This document shows positions 8,406 to 16,643 of a stretch of 39,553 bases of DNA, piece by piece; the first letter of the stretch is position 1, and every line of letters begins with the position of its first letter. The stretch is from positions 1 through 39,553 of the forward strand of contig JAAYXD010000040.1 in assembly GCA_012516065.1 (NCBI GenBank), read 5' to 3'. This DNA comes from Clostridiaceae bacterium. Its GTDB lineage: Bacteria > Bacillota > Clostridia > DSM-8532. Under the pieces are notes generated by a model. It saw only the letters and a list, made by a program, of their open reading frames with translations, was not told where the DNA came from and searched no databases. Made by a program: the position numbers and the translations under genes.

Positions 8406-8434
8406 ATTATAGAATATCCGCGCCGATATTTCAA
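8406..8434 (-). promoter_or_regulatory. Sigma-A-type promoter of the riboswitch-oadB transcript
   Basis: On the minus strand there is TTGAAA (8434-8429), a 17-bp spacer and TATAAT (8411-8406). Predicted initiation near 8399 is three to four bases before the P1 5' strand, as expected for a transcription-controlling riboswitch. Confidence 0.8.
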
Positions 8435-8470
8435 TACGGTTTTGTCGAATTGTCTGCAAAATCTATGGGG

Positions 8471-8563
8471 CACCGAAAGCACCCGAGCCAGAGTCGCGTA
8501 CCTACTGGAACGCGACAGCAATGCCTCGACCTGTTAGCCACCCGCTTGTGTTACAGCATTAAT
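8471..8563. repeat. Dispersed palindromic repeat, copy C
   Basis: Bases 8472-8545 match the reverse complement of 27744-27817 at 73 of 74 positions. A weaker match continues to about 8563. Inside, GTCGCGT (8493-8499) and ACGCGAC (8510-8516) make a perfect 7-bp stem with a 10-nt loop, and an outer pair of ACCCG-type ends flanks it. No coding frame is supported. It sits in the gap between the deoC stop and the oadB leader promoter. The rest of the 495-bp gap (8150-8644) is the riboswitch region plus about 80 bp next to deoC in which I see nothing. Confidence 0.85.
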
Positions 8564-8644
8564 TCACAGACTGATTTGTTTCCGCAGAGCCTGCTTCGTT
8601 TATTTCGTCTCTCAAGGCTGCAAATCACATACATATCCCGCGGC

Positions 8645-9295
8645 TTATGCATCCTGCAGCAGTTTTATCAAAGAACTGCTGCCGATGCGGCTTGCCCCTG
8701 CATCCAAAAACCTTTGGGCTTCTTCCAGGGTCCGTATTCCGCCTGCCGCCTTTATTTTCACATTTGGTCCAATGTGTTTTGCAAACAGGACTATATCCTC
8801 AACTGTCGCATTCCCTGTGGAAAAGCCCGTTGAAGTTTTTATATAATCCGCACCTGCTTCGGTGACAATCCGGCACATTTTGATTTTTTCCTCTTCGGTA
8901 AGCAGGCATGTTTCGATAATAACCTTCAGTATTTTGTCACCGCAAACCTTCTTTATCGCCCTGATTTCTTCCTCGACGGCGTCATACCGGCCTGATTTCA
9001 AAAATCCGATATTAGTTACCATATCCACTTCGGAAACCCCGTTGGCTATAGCCTCTTCGGTTTCAGCCACCTTTGCGGCCGTTGTAGAGTAGCCGTTCGG
9101 GAAACCGGCCACAGTACAAACAGGTATTTTGCATTGTACATATTTTACCGCTTCTGCCGCATAAGCCGGTGGTATGCAGACACTTGCGGTTTTACACCTG
9201 ATCGCTTCGTCACAGGCATTTTTAATCTGATCCAAGGTTGAATCAACCCTAAGCAGCGTATGGTCCAGCGCGGAAGCTATCGCTTTGATATTCAT
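8645..9295 (-). CDS. deoC: Deoxyribose-phosphate aldolase
   Basis: This 216-residue class I aldolase cleaves 2-deoxyribose-5-phosphate to glyceraldehyde-3-phosphate and acetaldehyde in deoxynucleoside catabolism. K153 in YIKTSTGFS is the Schiff-base lysine. D91 in EVDMV and K182 in VKIKAAGGIRT complete the catalytic set, and GSSSLI near the C-terminus is the phosphate-binding loop. Length is typical of DeoC. The ribosome site (AGGAAGG) is about 10 nt from the ATG, somewhat long. The upstream region is extremely AT-rich (9315-9342) with several TATAAT-like words, so the exact promoter cannot be fixed. It appears monocistronic, with no other nucleoside catabolism genes nearby. Confidence 0.95.
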   Translation of the reverse strand: MNIKAIASALDHTLLRVDSTLDQIKNACDEAIRCKTASVCIPPAYAAEAVKYVQCKIPVCTVAGFPNGYSTTAAKVAETEEAIANGVSEVDMVTNIGFLKSGRYDAVEEEIRAIKKVCGDKILKVIIETCLLTEEEKIKMCRIVTEAGADYIKTSTGFSTGNATVEDIVLFAKHIGPNVKIKAAGGIRTLEEAQRFLDAGASRIGSSSLIKLLQDA

Positions 9296-9395
9296 CCGAA
9301 TGTATCCTTCCTAATTATATAATATATAATTATAATATATTATCGGCCGCATATGAAACATCGCTGACCTTTTGTTTTATTAATATGGAAAGGAC

Positions 9396-9424
9396 ATAAG
9401 GCCTGTTTCCGAAACAGGCCTTAT
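9396..9424. terminator. Strong symmetric hairpin at the end of the pilus operon
   Basis: ATAAGGCCTGTTT and AAACAGGCCTTAT form a perfect 13-bp stem with a 3-nt loop, 54 nt after the VWA gene stop. There is no T-run on the minus strand, so it may be an mRNA-stabilising end or a factor-assisted terminator rather than a classic intrinsic one. Confidence 0.5.
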
Positions 9425-9477
9425 AAACAGAATTGTAAACAGGGAAAAATCGGGGGGCGCGTTCCCTGCATCGCATA

Positions 9478-11430
9478 TTAGTTTATATCAATTGCGTTAA
9501 ATATCGTTATAAGCTCGGTCTGGTTCGTCGTGCCCGGGTCAAAGTCACTGACAGCCCATAGGTATACCTTATGCGTTTGATAAATGGATAAATCCTTGTA
9601 CCAGTATGAACCGTCGTTCAGGATATTTTGAACCGTTCCTCCGCTGCCCGACACGGTTACGGCGCTGCCGTTTTCAAGCCTTATCTGGCCATAATCGGTA
9701 TGTTCGGGCAGATCTACGCCGAGTTCGATATCAACCTTTTCCCCTCTTCTTACGACATTCAAAACCTTAAGTTTCGGCATTCCGAATTTTATAATTCTGG
9801 GGTTCAGTTCAGGAAAGCTCCTGGTTTTTGTTTTACTGTCCAAATCGGTATACTCGATTTTCGAGCTGTTATTGTCACCGAGTATATATTCTCCTTCAAT
9901 TCCCTTCAGTTTAACGGCAAAACTGACGGGATTGGCCTTATACTTGCCGTCCGAAGCATCGTATGTATAAACAATGTCTTCTATGGCCCTGCTCGCGTTC
10001 TGCCCCGATACTGTTAATCCATCCGCAGGGATAACAGTCAATCCTTCCGGGAATTTCTCCGAAAAACAGATATTTCTGACTATAAATTTTTCCGGCGGCG
10101 TCAGGTCCGGATCAATGCCGAATGCTGCGGGCTTGATTGTGTAATAAACATCAAACTCTTCATTCACGAGCATTTCTTCCTTGCTCAGACTTCTTTCGAC
10201 TTCGACAGGAGCGCTTACGGCAATAACGTCGACGCCTTCTTCTTCGAAGCCTGCAGTCTTGTTTTCACCGTTTGCGTCCTTATACGACAATGCTGATGAG
10301 TTAAGCAGATAGCTTCCGGCGGCAGTACCTTTTACGGTAATTGAGAATTCTTTCGGGTCCGCCGTGTAGAAGCCGGAACTTTCATCATAAGAGTAACATA
10401 TTCTGCCGAGGCTGCCCGATACCGTTCGCCCGTTTACGCTGAAACCGTCCGGAACGGAAACAACCGTAAGGCCATCCGGGAAAGTCTCTTCGAACCTGAC
10501 GTTTTCAACGTAAAAATCGGCCATTATTTGTTCGTATATGTCCTGATATACATTATTAAGAGCGTCCGAAGTCAATGCCTGTTGATACTCGCCGCCCGCT
10601 TTCTGCGCGACCTGCTCGAGAATATTCGCGTTTGAACCTTTCGTAAACGCAATCATATATGATTTTATAACGCTTCGGCCAAGAAATTCTTCCGCTATTT
10701 CATAACAATACTGTATATCCTTCTGTGTCGCCTTGCTTCCTCCACCGTCGAAATGCGGGGCAGTGCCGTCTTCCTTGTAGAAATTGTAAGGATATTTTTT
10801 GTATACACTGTGGTACGTAGGCTCTCCGTCCGTCAGGAGGATAAGGTATTTATCCGCGGAGCTGTCGGTGGTTCCGTCAAGCAGCCGGTAATAGCCTAAT
10901 CTTAAACCGTCCCCGATATTTGTCCCGCCTACAACGTTAAGGCTGTTTATCTTGCTCTTAACCGAATTCAGGTTTGAAGTAAGCACCTGCTTGACCGCTC
11001 CGATATCGCTGTAAGTGATTAGCCCGACCTTAACATTTGTTTTGTCCCTGAGATTGTCAAGGAACTTATTCGCTGCCGCTCTTGCTATGTCTATCCTTTT
11101 ATTCGTATTCCACGTCGGTACCTCTTTTCCGTCAAGGTCATAATTCATACTGCCCGATGTATCCATTACAAGGTATATTTCCTTATTGGCCGGTGTCTCT
11201 CCCGACGATAGCACGGGCTGCGGAACGATTCTATAGGTTATTGTGAACTCATCACCAAGAAGAATTTTCGCGCTGCTTAATTCCCTTGACAATTCAAGGT
11301 CTACGCTGATATCCTGGCCGCCGTTTACGCCGTAGGCATTGATGCTTGTCCAGCAGGCAATCAATAACGTAAAAATAATAACAAACACGATTGATTTTTT
11401 AGCCGGAATTGATTCCACTTTCGCAAACAC
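9478..11430 (-). CDS. Secreted VWA-domain protein, possible pilus-associated adhesin
   Basis: This 650-residue exported protein has a hydrophobic signal segment at about 12-32. A von Willebrand factor A domain (about 83-310) has a complete MIDAS metal site: D90-T-S92-G-S94, T170 in GGTNIGDGL, and D201 in LLTDGEPT. Two related beta-sandwich repeats follow (about 310-400 and 405-540); each contains a FSEKFPEGLTV- or FEETFPDGLTV-like line and a YxYD-SxGxYxAxP line, resembling DUF11-type surface repeats. The C-terminal ~110 residues are a separate beta-rich domain. There is no LPXTG motif or SLH domain, so how it stays on the surface is not visible. The start is GTG with GGGAG at 9 nt. It is the last gene of the pilus operon, which suggests a tip or surface adhesin, by analogy with VWA-containing pilus tip proteins. 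Confidence 0.85.
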   Translation of the reverse strand: MFAKVESIPAKKSIVFVIIFTLLIACWTSINAYGVNGGQDISVDLELSRELSSAKILLGDEFTITYRIVPQPVLSSGETPANKEIYLVMDTSGSMNYDLDGKEVPTWNTNKRIDIARAAANKFLDNLRDKTNVKVGLITYSDIGAVKQVLTSNLNSVKSKINSLNVVGGTNIGDGLRLGYYRLLDGTTDSSADKYLILLTDGEPTYHSVYKKYPYNFYKEDGTAPHFDGGGSKATQKDIQYCYEIAEEFLGRSVIKSYMIAFTKGSNANILEQVAQKAGGEYQQALTSDALNNVYQDIYEQIMADFYVENVRFEETFPDGLTVVSVPDGFSVNGRTVSGSLGRICYSYDESSGFYTADPKEFSITVKGTAAGSYLLNSSALSYKDANGENKTAGFEEEGVDVIAVSAPVEVERSLSKEEMLVNEEFDVYYTIKPAAFGIDPDLTPPEKFIVRNICFSEKFPEGLTVIPADGLTVSGQNASRAIEDIVYTYDASDGKYKANPVSFAVKLKGIEGEYILGDNNSSKIEYTDLDSKTKTRSFPELNPRIIKFGMPKLKVLNVVRRGEKVDIELGVDLPEHTDYGQIRLENGSAVTVSGSGGTVQNILNDGSYWYKDLSIYQTHKVYLWAVSDFDPGTTNQTELITIFNAIDIN

Positions 11431-11480
11431 TTACTATCACTCCCTTAATAAATATTTAGAAACTATATTGCCTGGGCAAT

Positions 11481-12584
11481 TTACGGTTTCCTTTGGATGT
11501 AACCAACCATGTAGCTCACACTGCCGTCAATGTCCTGTATCGATTCGATAACGAAAATTTCGGTTTCATTAACCTGTTCGTAAATATCAATGAGTTCTTT
11601 TTCTTTCATCCTGCCAATATATTCATCAAGCAAAAGGGCGCCCTTTTCACCATCTTTAAAGTTTTCGATCATAAGCTCTTTATATGCCGTTACAAACAGT
11701 TCTTCGCCGATATTATGGACAAGCGCGAACAGGTTTTTCTCAAATTCGGGGCTGTTAAGGCTGATAGTGTTATATTCCAGAGAGACAGTCGCGCTTTTCT
11801 CCCAGAAACTTGTTATCTCGACTTTGTCATTTTCGGCAAGAGCTTTCAGAATATCAAAAGTTTTTGCGCTATATTCAGCGATAAAGGCATTTGCTACGGC
11901 AGTTCCGACATTTTCGAGCCTGATCGGGCCTTCCGTGCCGCCGATAAGCCCTTCATTCTTCGCAAGCCGGTAAAGCAGCGCAATTGATTGTTCTATCGTC
12001 GCGTTGCCTTTCGGATCAATTACATTGTTTCCGTATCCCGCCAGGATTTTATTCTCGAAGCAAAAATCGATGTAATACTTTGCCCATTCGCTGATTTTGT
12101 CGCTGTCGCCGTATGTATAAGTTCCTTTGACGGTAAAATCCTTATCGGGTGTTATCTGCATAAGCAAATTTACAACGAGCGATGCGATTTCTTCTCTCGT
12201 TATGAAATTATCCGGATGAAAATTCCCTTTACCATCCCCTTTCACTATACCGGCGTTATACGCTTTTACTATTTCCTGTTCATATTTATGGCCCAGGGTA
12301 TCTATAAACGGCCGGCTTTCTTTGATATCTACGCTTTTTCCCGCAGCGTCGAAAACCTTCAGCGCCAGCAGCACATACTGGCTTCTTTTGATATTGCTCC
12401 GGTAGTTTGACTGAAGCTGTTCAGGAACAAGGTCATTATTGATGGCTTCCGCAATTTCCCGTTCAGCCCACTGGCTCGGCTTGTCCGACCCGGTTTCCTG
12501 CGCCGCGGAGACCGGCGCAAACACCGTTAACATCGAAATACAAACAACACATGTTATTATCCTTACTAATACTGACTTCAACAT
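11481..12584 (-). CDS. SLH-domain surface protein in the pilus operon
   Basis: This exported protein of 367 residues has a signal peptide ending near SAAQ. Three S-layer-homology domains follow: about 40-90, about 95-150 (PFIDTLGHKYEQEIVKAYNAG with GKGNFHPDNFITREE) and about 155-215 (YGDSDKISEWAKYYIDFCF). SLH domains bind secondary wall polysaccharide. The C-terminal ~150 residues are a soluble domain of unknown family. The ATG at 12584 has AGGTG just upstream (GAGGTGATT) and makes a clean signal peptide; an upstream in-frame start at 12626 would overlap the preceding gene and lacks such a site. Its place between the lipoprotein and VWA genes suggests it helps fix the pilus or its base to the wall. 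Confidence 0.85.
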   Translation of the reverse strand: MLKSVLVRIITCVVCISMLTVFAPVSAAQETGSDKPSQWAEREIAEAINNDLVPEQLQSNYRSNIKRSQYVLLALKVFDAAGKSVDIKESRPFIDTLGHKYEQEIVKAYNAGIVKGDGKGNFHPDNFITREEIASLVVNLLMQITPDKDFTVKGTYTYGDSDKISEWAKYYIDFCFENKILAGYGNNVIDPKGNATIEQSIALLYRLAKNEGLIGGTEGPIRLENVGTAVANAFIAEYSAKTFDILKALAENDKVEITSFWEKSATVSLEYNTISLNSPEFEKNLFALVHNIGEELFVTAYKELMIENFKDGEKGALLLDEYIGRMKEKELIDIYEQVNETEIFVIESIQDIDGSVSYMVGYIQRKP

Positions 12585-12603
12585 AATCACCTCATTACTG
12601 CTT

Positions 12604-13854
12604 TCATCGAACGACATAATATTCATTCAGTTTGATTTTTTCAATCACGGGTGAATTTCCCGCAAGTGACAGAGTTACAAGGTAATCGTAGCGGTAAGTG
12701 AAATATTCGTCCGTTATTCCGTTCGTTCTTTGAACGGCCGCGTCAAAATTCACGTAATACCACCTGATTTTCTCGGAATAAGCTGGGTGCGGCGTAACTG
12801 CAAAGTTCTTTATTTCCTTTATTTCTTCCATGTTGTTTCTAAGCGGGAAAGAATCAAAAGGAAAGTTTTCATTGTATTTATAATCGAATTCAATTAATTT
12901 TGCCTGCCCTTCGCCCGACGTCATGCCGAGATTATCCAAAAACTCCTTTGCCTCGGCAAAGCCCTGTTTCCACCTGTAAGAAAGGAGGTTCATTCTCTCC
13001 CTGTCAAGAAGAGTAAACTTCTGAAAAAATTCGGTAATAACCGCTTTTTCGGACTCGTAGATTTCCCCGTCGACAGGGTTCCTGTACGCGCCGTCCGCCG
13101 TCTTTTCCAGATCAAGGTACGGAAGCCTTGTAATATTGTCGTTGTTCAGTATAAAGAGCCTGTTCTTCATTCCTGCCTTTATATTTGATTCAATAGCTCT
13201 CAAAATGCTGAACCCGGCATCGCTTTTTGCCAGTTCGACATCATACCTTATCTCGACTCTCATTAAATCCGTATCTCCCGCGCTGATTTCCCATATTTTT
13301 GTGTATGTGTTATCTTCCTCTTTCCTGTATGATTTTGAGAACACCTCATCGGGAACTACTTTCGCCTTTGCGTAAACTTTAGCAAAATACAGGTAATTGT
13401 CTTCATTTTTTGATATAAAACCCGATGCGACATTCATATTTCCGTCTTTGCCGTCATCCGGCGCGGCGATAATATCGTATCCTGTTATTGTCATGCCGTT
13501 TATGCTTATATATCTCGGAAGGTGTATTCCGACTTCGGGATTTCCGTCGCCTTCCGTAAGCGTCCTGTCCGCGATAAACCCTCGTATTTTGCTTGGTATA
13601 ACGCCTGTCCTTGAGTATTCGTTGTACTCATCCACATCAGCATCGGTATACAATGTGGTAAAATACTCCGCAATAATTTTCTTTATTGCCTGATCGTCGC
13701 TGCTGTCGACAGTTTCCCTGCTGCTTTGAATGCCACCCGCAGGTTCATCTGACGTGGAATCGCCTGCCGCCGCGGTCTCTACAAACCCGCATCCTGCGCA
13801 GGATATAACCAATAAAACCAATAAAAAGCCCAAACATAAACGCTTCATTTTCAC
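12604..13854 (-). CDS. Lipoprotein of unknown function in the pilus operon
   Basis: This 416-residue protein has a lipoprotein signal: basic start MKMKRL, hydrophobic stretch, then VISCAGCG, with C22 (preceded by CAG) or C19 as the lipidated residue. A low-complexity Ser/Asp/Glu linker follows to about residue 50. The remainder is a soluble alpha/beta domain whose first part (QAIKKIIAEYFTTLYTD) looks like the start of an NTF2-like fold, but I do not recognise a family. It would be held on the outer face of the membrane. It lies 5 bp after the PilX-like gene and 19 bp before the SLH gene start, so it is firmly inside the operon. A pilotin-like or assembly role is only inference. Confidence 0.75.
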   Translation of the reverse strand: MKMKRLCLGFLLVLLVISCAGCGFVETAAAGDSTSDEPAGGIQSSRETVDSSDDQAIKKIIAEYFTTLYTDADVDEYNEYSRTGVIPSKIRGFIADRTLTEGDGNPEVGIHLPRYISINGMTITGYDIIAAPDDGKDGNMNVASGFISKNEDNYLYFAKVYAKAKVVPDEVFSKSYRKEEDNTYTKIWEISAGDTDLMRVEIRYDVELAKSDAGFSILRAIESNIKAGMKNRLFILNNDNITRLPYLDLEKTADGAYRNPVDGEIYESEKAVITEFFQKFTLLDRERMNLLSYRWKQGFAEAKEFLDNLGMTSGEGQAKLIEFDYKYNENFPFDSFPLRNNMEEIKEIKNFAVTPHPAYSEKIRWYYVNFDAAVQRTNGITDEYFTYRYDYLVTLSLAGNSPVIEKIKLNEYYVVR

Positions 13855-13859
13855 TCACC

Positions 13860-16175
13860 TCAAAATATGTCTTCAAGAATATCTCCAAAACTTCTGCCGT
13901 TGTATACTTCATCAAACTGCGCAAACAATGCGCTTCTTCCGGGAAAATGTATGTTGCCCCTTTCGATAATAAGCGCCGCGTAATCCCATGATTCGAAATT
14001 GATCACGTTTGTGTTTCCGACAATCCTTGGAAGCCTTGCCATTTTAATGGGCGGCGTGCCTGCGTCACCATCATGATCGTAATCGTATGAACCGGCGGCT
14101 GAACCCTTTACCTTTGAAACCGGATCATAACCTCTTCCGGCGGCAATAATCGAGCCGTTTACTGTCGCGCCGTTCCTGACGCTTACCCTGCCCATCGTAA
14201 AGATAATTCCATTTACCGTGTCAGTGCCCGTCACCGGGTCCGGCTTTATTACAAGTTCCCTGTCAGGGTCAAGGTTGATAATTAAAAAGTATTTCGTCGG
14301 ATCGGTATAATTATCTATAAGATGGTTTACCAGGTCCACCGGCGGCATAGGTGCATCGGTTCCGTCATCGTCAAATTTGACCACACAGTTCCACACCGTT
14401 TCGTCAATATCATCAAGCTGATCCCTGATCCTTAAAAACTCCGTGGTTGATCCGAAACCGGTCTGGATCATCCCCGAATTGAACAGGTAATTTATTTCGC
14501 CCGTAACCTCTTCAGGATACTCTTTCCTCGCGAACACATGAACATGGCTTTCAAGAAAACTGAGCATGTTCTGCAAGCCTTTAGGAATACCAATCGAAAT
14601 ATTCGTATTATCGTACCAGTTGTCATGCGTATACGGCTCGAGCGGCCGATCGCTCAACCCGTCTACATCGTCCGCAACACGGCATACCACTGATGCAGGT
14701 ATTTCAATATTATCCTCGTTCGCCGGATATAGCTTATTATTAGCGGCCATTGCGTAATGGCAAAAACCTTTTATTTTCGATGGAATGCTCGGCAGGATAT
14801 TAGTCCGTCCCGATGCCCTGCCGCGTATTTCGGAAATCCACGCGCTCCATGTCTGCCAGTCACTCTCAAGATCAGCGTTATTAGTCCAGTTAACGTTTCC
14901 GAGCAGGACGGAAAAACCGTTTCTCTCACCGTGCGAAGTGCTTGTCAGAATGTTTATATAATCCACCGTATTTGTGCAGTTTTCAGCGATATATACGGGT
15001 TCGCTTCCTTCCCATGCAAGCGCGACGTTTTCAAGTTTATGCCCGACCGTACCTCCATCCATTCTGAATGTCGAGCCGTTGACAAATGTGTACCCGTTAA
15101 TGACAATTCTCGACTGCGTAAAATCATTCACCGACGGACCGGCATATCTCGGCGATGTATTTATTACCGCGCTTGAAGTATCGTGAAAGCTTCCGTCTCC
15201 CAGATTCATCCCGAAATAATTGCCGTTAATCGCGATATATGATTTTGCGCCGTTCATTTCTATATCATCAAACGTATAAGCATCACGGATAATAACAATA
15301 TCATCATTGACACCGAAAGCCTGGATTCCCTGCGCGACGACATCATGATCCACAACAACCGCGCACTTGTCCGATCCGGTTTCGTCAAATGTCCCGACCC
15401 TGAGCAGGTTCCTTGTATATATGCTGCCTTTCTCTATATGCAGTACCGCTTCGTCAACGACACATACGCCGCCCATATTGTATTGATCCATACGGTTCGG
15501 CTTATCAAGGCCGGTGCCGAAAACATACACATCATCGGTTATAGTCGATGTACCGCTGCCTTTTACGACAAGATCACCGAGCGTATATACGGCGCCGTTC
15601 AGGATAAAAGGGTTGTATATCCATACTTCATACTCTTTTACCGCAACGGCTTTTCTTTCGTATGACCTGAATATCCCGTTTTCCATTGATGCGGAAGCGG
15701 TAACCTGCAGCATAAACTTCAATTTATTGCCGGTGCGCGTATATGTCGATCCGTCCCATGAAAACGATACCGTTGCATCCGCGCCGTTCATCGACGAGTC
15801 TGCGTAAACCGGGATATTGTAGCTGTTACTAATCTGCGGGTCTCCCGCGTTCAGTTTCTGGATTATATCGTTGATAAACTGGACTTCATTTGAAAAAGTA
15901 ATACCCCTGTCGGTTGCAAATTCTTCTTTTGTAAGGTACCTGTCAAGATTCGAAACAGTTCTCTCAATTGCCGATTCGGCGGCGATATATGCCATCTGGT
16001 TATGTTCTTCATTCCTAACTATGGCAAACATCTGAACAGCGGCATAAGCGACAGCGCTTCCGACTATCAGTACGACAAGCGTAATGACCATAACAATCGG
16101 CATTGAACTGCCACGACTGTTTTTTATATCTGTTTCATTAAAACATATGTGAACGTTTTTTCCTGTTTTGTCCAT
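13860..16175 (-). CDS. Very large PilX-like pilin/pilus-associated protein
   Basis: This 771-residue protein has one N-terminal membrane helix (about 24-52) preceded by RGSSMPIVMVITLVVLI, as in PilX-type minor pilins. The helix continues amphipathic (AYIAAESAIERTVSNLDRYL), the usual pilin stalk. The Glu at position 5 and the G-F cleavage pair of classical prepilins are absent. The C-terminal ~650 residues are Gly/Asp/Asn-rich with many short strands (VVKGSGTSTITDDVYVFG, VLHIEKGSIYTRNLLRVG, ISVRNGATVNGSIIAAGRG-like), suggesting a beta-helix passenger, far larger than usual minor pilins (150-200 residues). The ATG has AGGTG at 5 nt. It lies 12 bp after a minor pilin gene. It may cap or decorate the pilus. 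Confidence 0.75.
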   Translation of the reverse strand: MDKTGKNVHICFNETDIKNSRGSSMPIVMVITLVVLIVGSAVAYAAVQMFAIVRNEEHNQMAYIAAESAIERTVSNLDRYLTKEEFATDRGITFSNEVQFINDIIQKLNAGDPQISNSYNIPVYADSSMNGADATVSFSWDGSTYTRTGNKLKFMLQVTASASMENGIFRSYERKAVAVKEYEVWIYNPFILNGAVYTLGDLVVKGSGTSTITDDVYVFGTGLDKPNRMDQYNMGGVCVVDEAVLHIEKGSIYTRNLLRVGTFDETGSDKCAVVVDHDVVAQGIQAFGVNDDIVIIRDAYTFDDIEMNGAKSYIAINGNYFGMNLGDGSFHDTSSAVINTSPRYAGPSVNDFTQSRIVINGYTFVNGSTFRMDGGTVGHKLENVALAWEGSEPVYIAENCTNTVDYINILTSTSHGERNGFSVLLGNVNWTNNADLESDWQTWSAWISEIRGRASGRTNILPSIPSKIKGFCHYAMAANNKLYPANEDNIEIPASVVCRVADDVDGLSDRPLEPYTHDNWYDNTNISIGIPKGLQNMLSFLESHVHVFARKEYPEEVTGEINYLFNSGMIQTGFGSTTEFLRIRDQLDDIDETVWNCVVKFDDDGTDAPMPPVDLVNHLIDNYTDPTKYFLIINLDPDRELVIKPDPVTGTDTVNGIIFTMGRVSVRNGATVNGSIIAAGRGYDPVSKVKGSAAGSYDYDHDGDAGTPPIKMARLPRIVGNTNVINFESWDYAALIIERGNIHFPGRSALFAQFDEVYNGRSFGDILEDIF

Positions 16176-16187
16176 TATTTCACCTGC

Positions 16188-16643
16188 TCAATGATATATT
16201 TCAAACAGGAATTCAAATGTATTTGCGCCGCCGTATTTGCTGATTAAAGCTGCTTTGTACTGCCTGACGTTATTTTCGGTATATCCTGCGAACTTTAAAT
16301 TGAAAGCGTATTCGGGATATTCCTGGCCGCTTAAATCTTTAACCGGCAATTCCGTTATTTCCTCGCCTACAGTATTCGGAGCCATACTGGCTGTTCCATA
16401 AATCACGGTGTTTTTCCGTACCGCATTGCCGACGTTTTCCTTTATAACTTTTATTACGGCATTCCTCTTCATCTGCTGTTCGGAAAATTTTGAAACCCGG
16501 GACATCGAAAAAAACAATGAAGAAACCGCGACAGACACAATCCCTATAACGGCTATTGCGACTACCGCTTCCACTAACGAAAAACCTTTATTATTTATGA
16601 AGACTTTAGGCTTAAGCCGTTTTAGCGTCCATTTCCGTCCCAT
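16188..16643 (-). CDS. Minor pilin with prepilin N-terminal motif
   Basis: This protein of about 151 residues has a class III-type prepilin leader of 20 residues ending NNKG, then FSLVEAVVAIAVIG with Glu at mature position 5, followed by the hydrophobic stalk. The leader would be cut after the Gly by a prepilin peptidase, which is not encoded in this window. The globular part is small and beta-rich. The ATG at 16643 overlaps the pilO stop by one base (TGATG); a TTG one codon earlier is an alternative, and translation is probably coupled to pilO either way. Confidence 0.9.
   Translation of the reverse strand: MGRKWTLKRLKPKVFINNKGFSLVEAVVAIAVIGIVSVAVSSLFFSMSRVSKFSEQQMKRNAVIKVIKENVGNAVRKNTVIYGTASMAPNTVGEEITELPVKDLSGQEYPEYAFNLKFAGYTENNVRQYKAALISKYGGANTFEFLFEIYH

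Noticed and set aside
8471-8563. HEARO/omega-RNA or IS200/IS605 end
   Set aside because: The repeat forms hairpins, but no IscB, TnpB or TnpA gene or fragment is nearby and the sequence could not be matched to those classes from memory.
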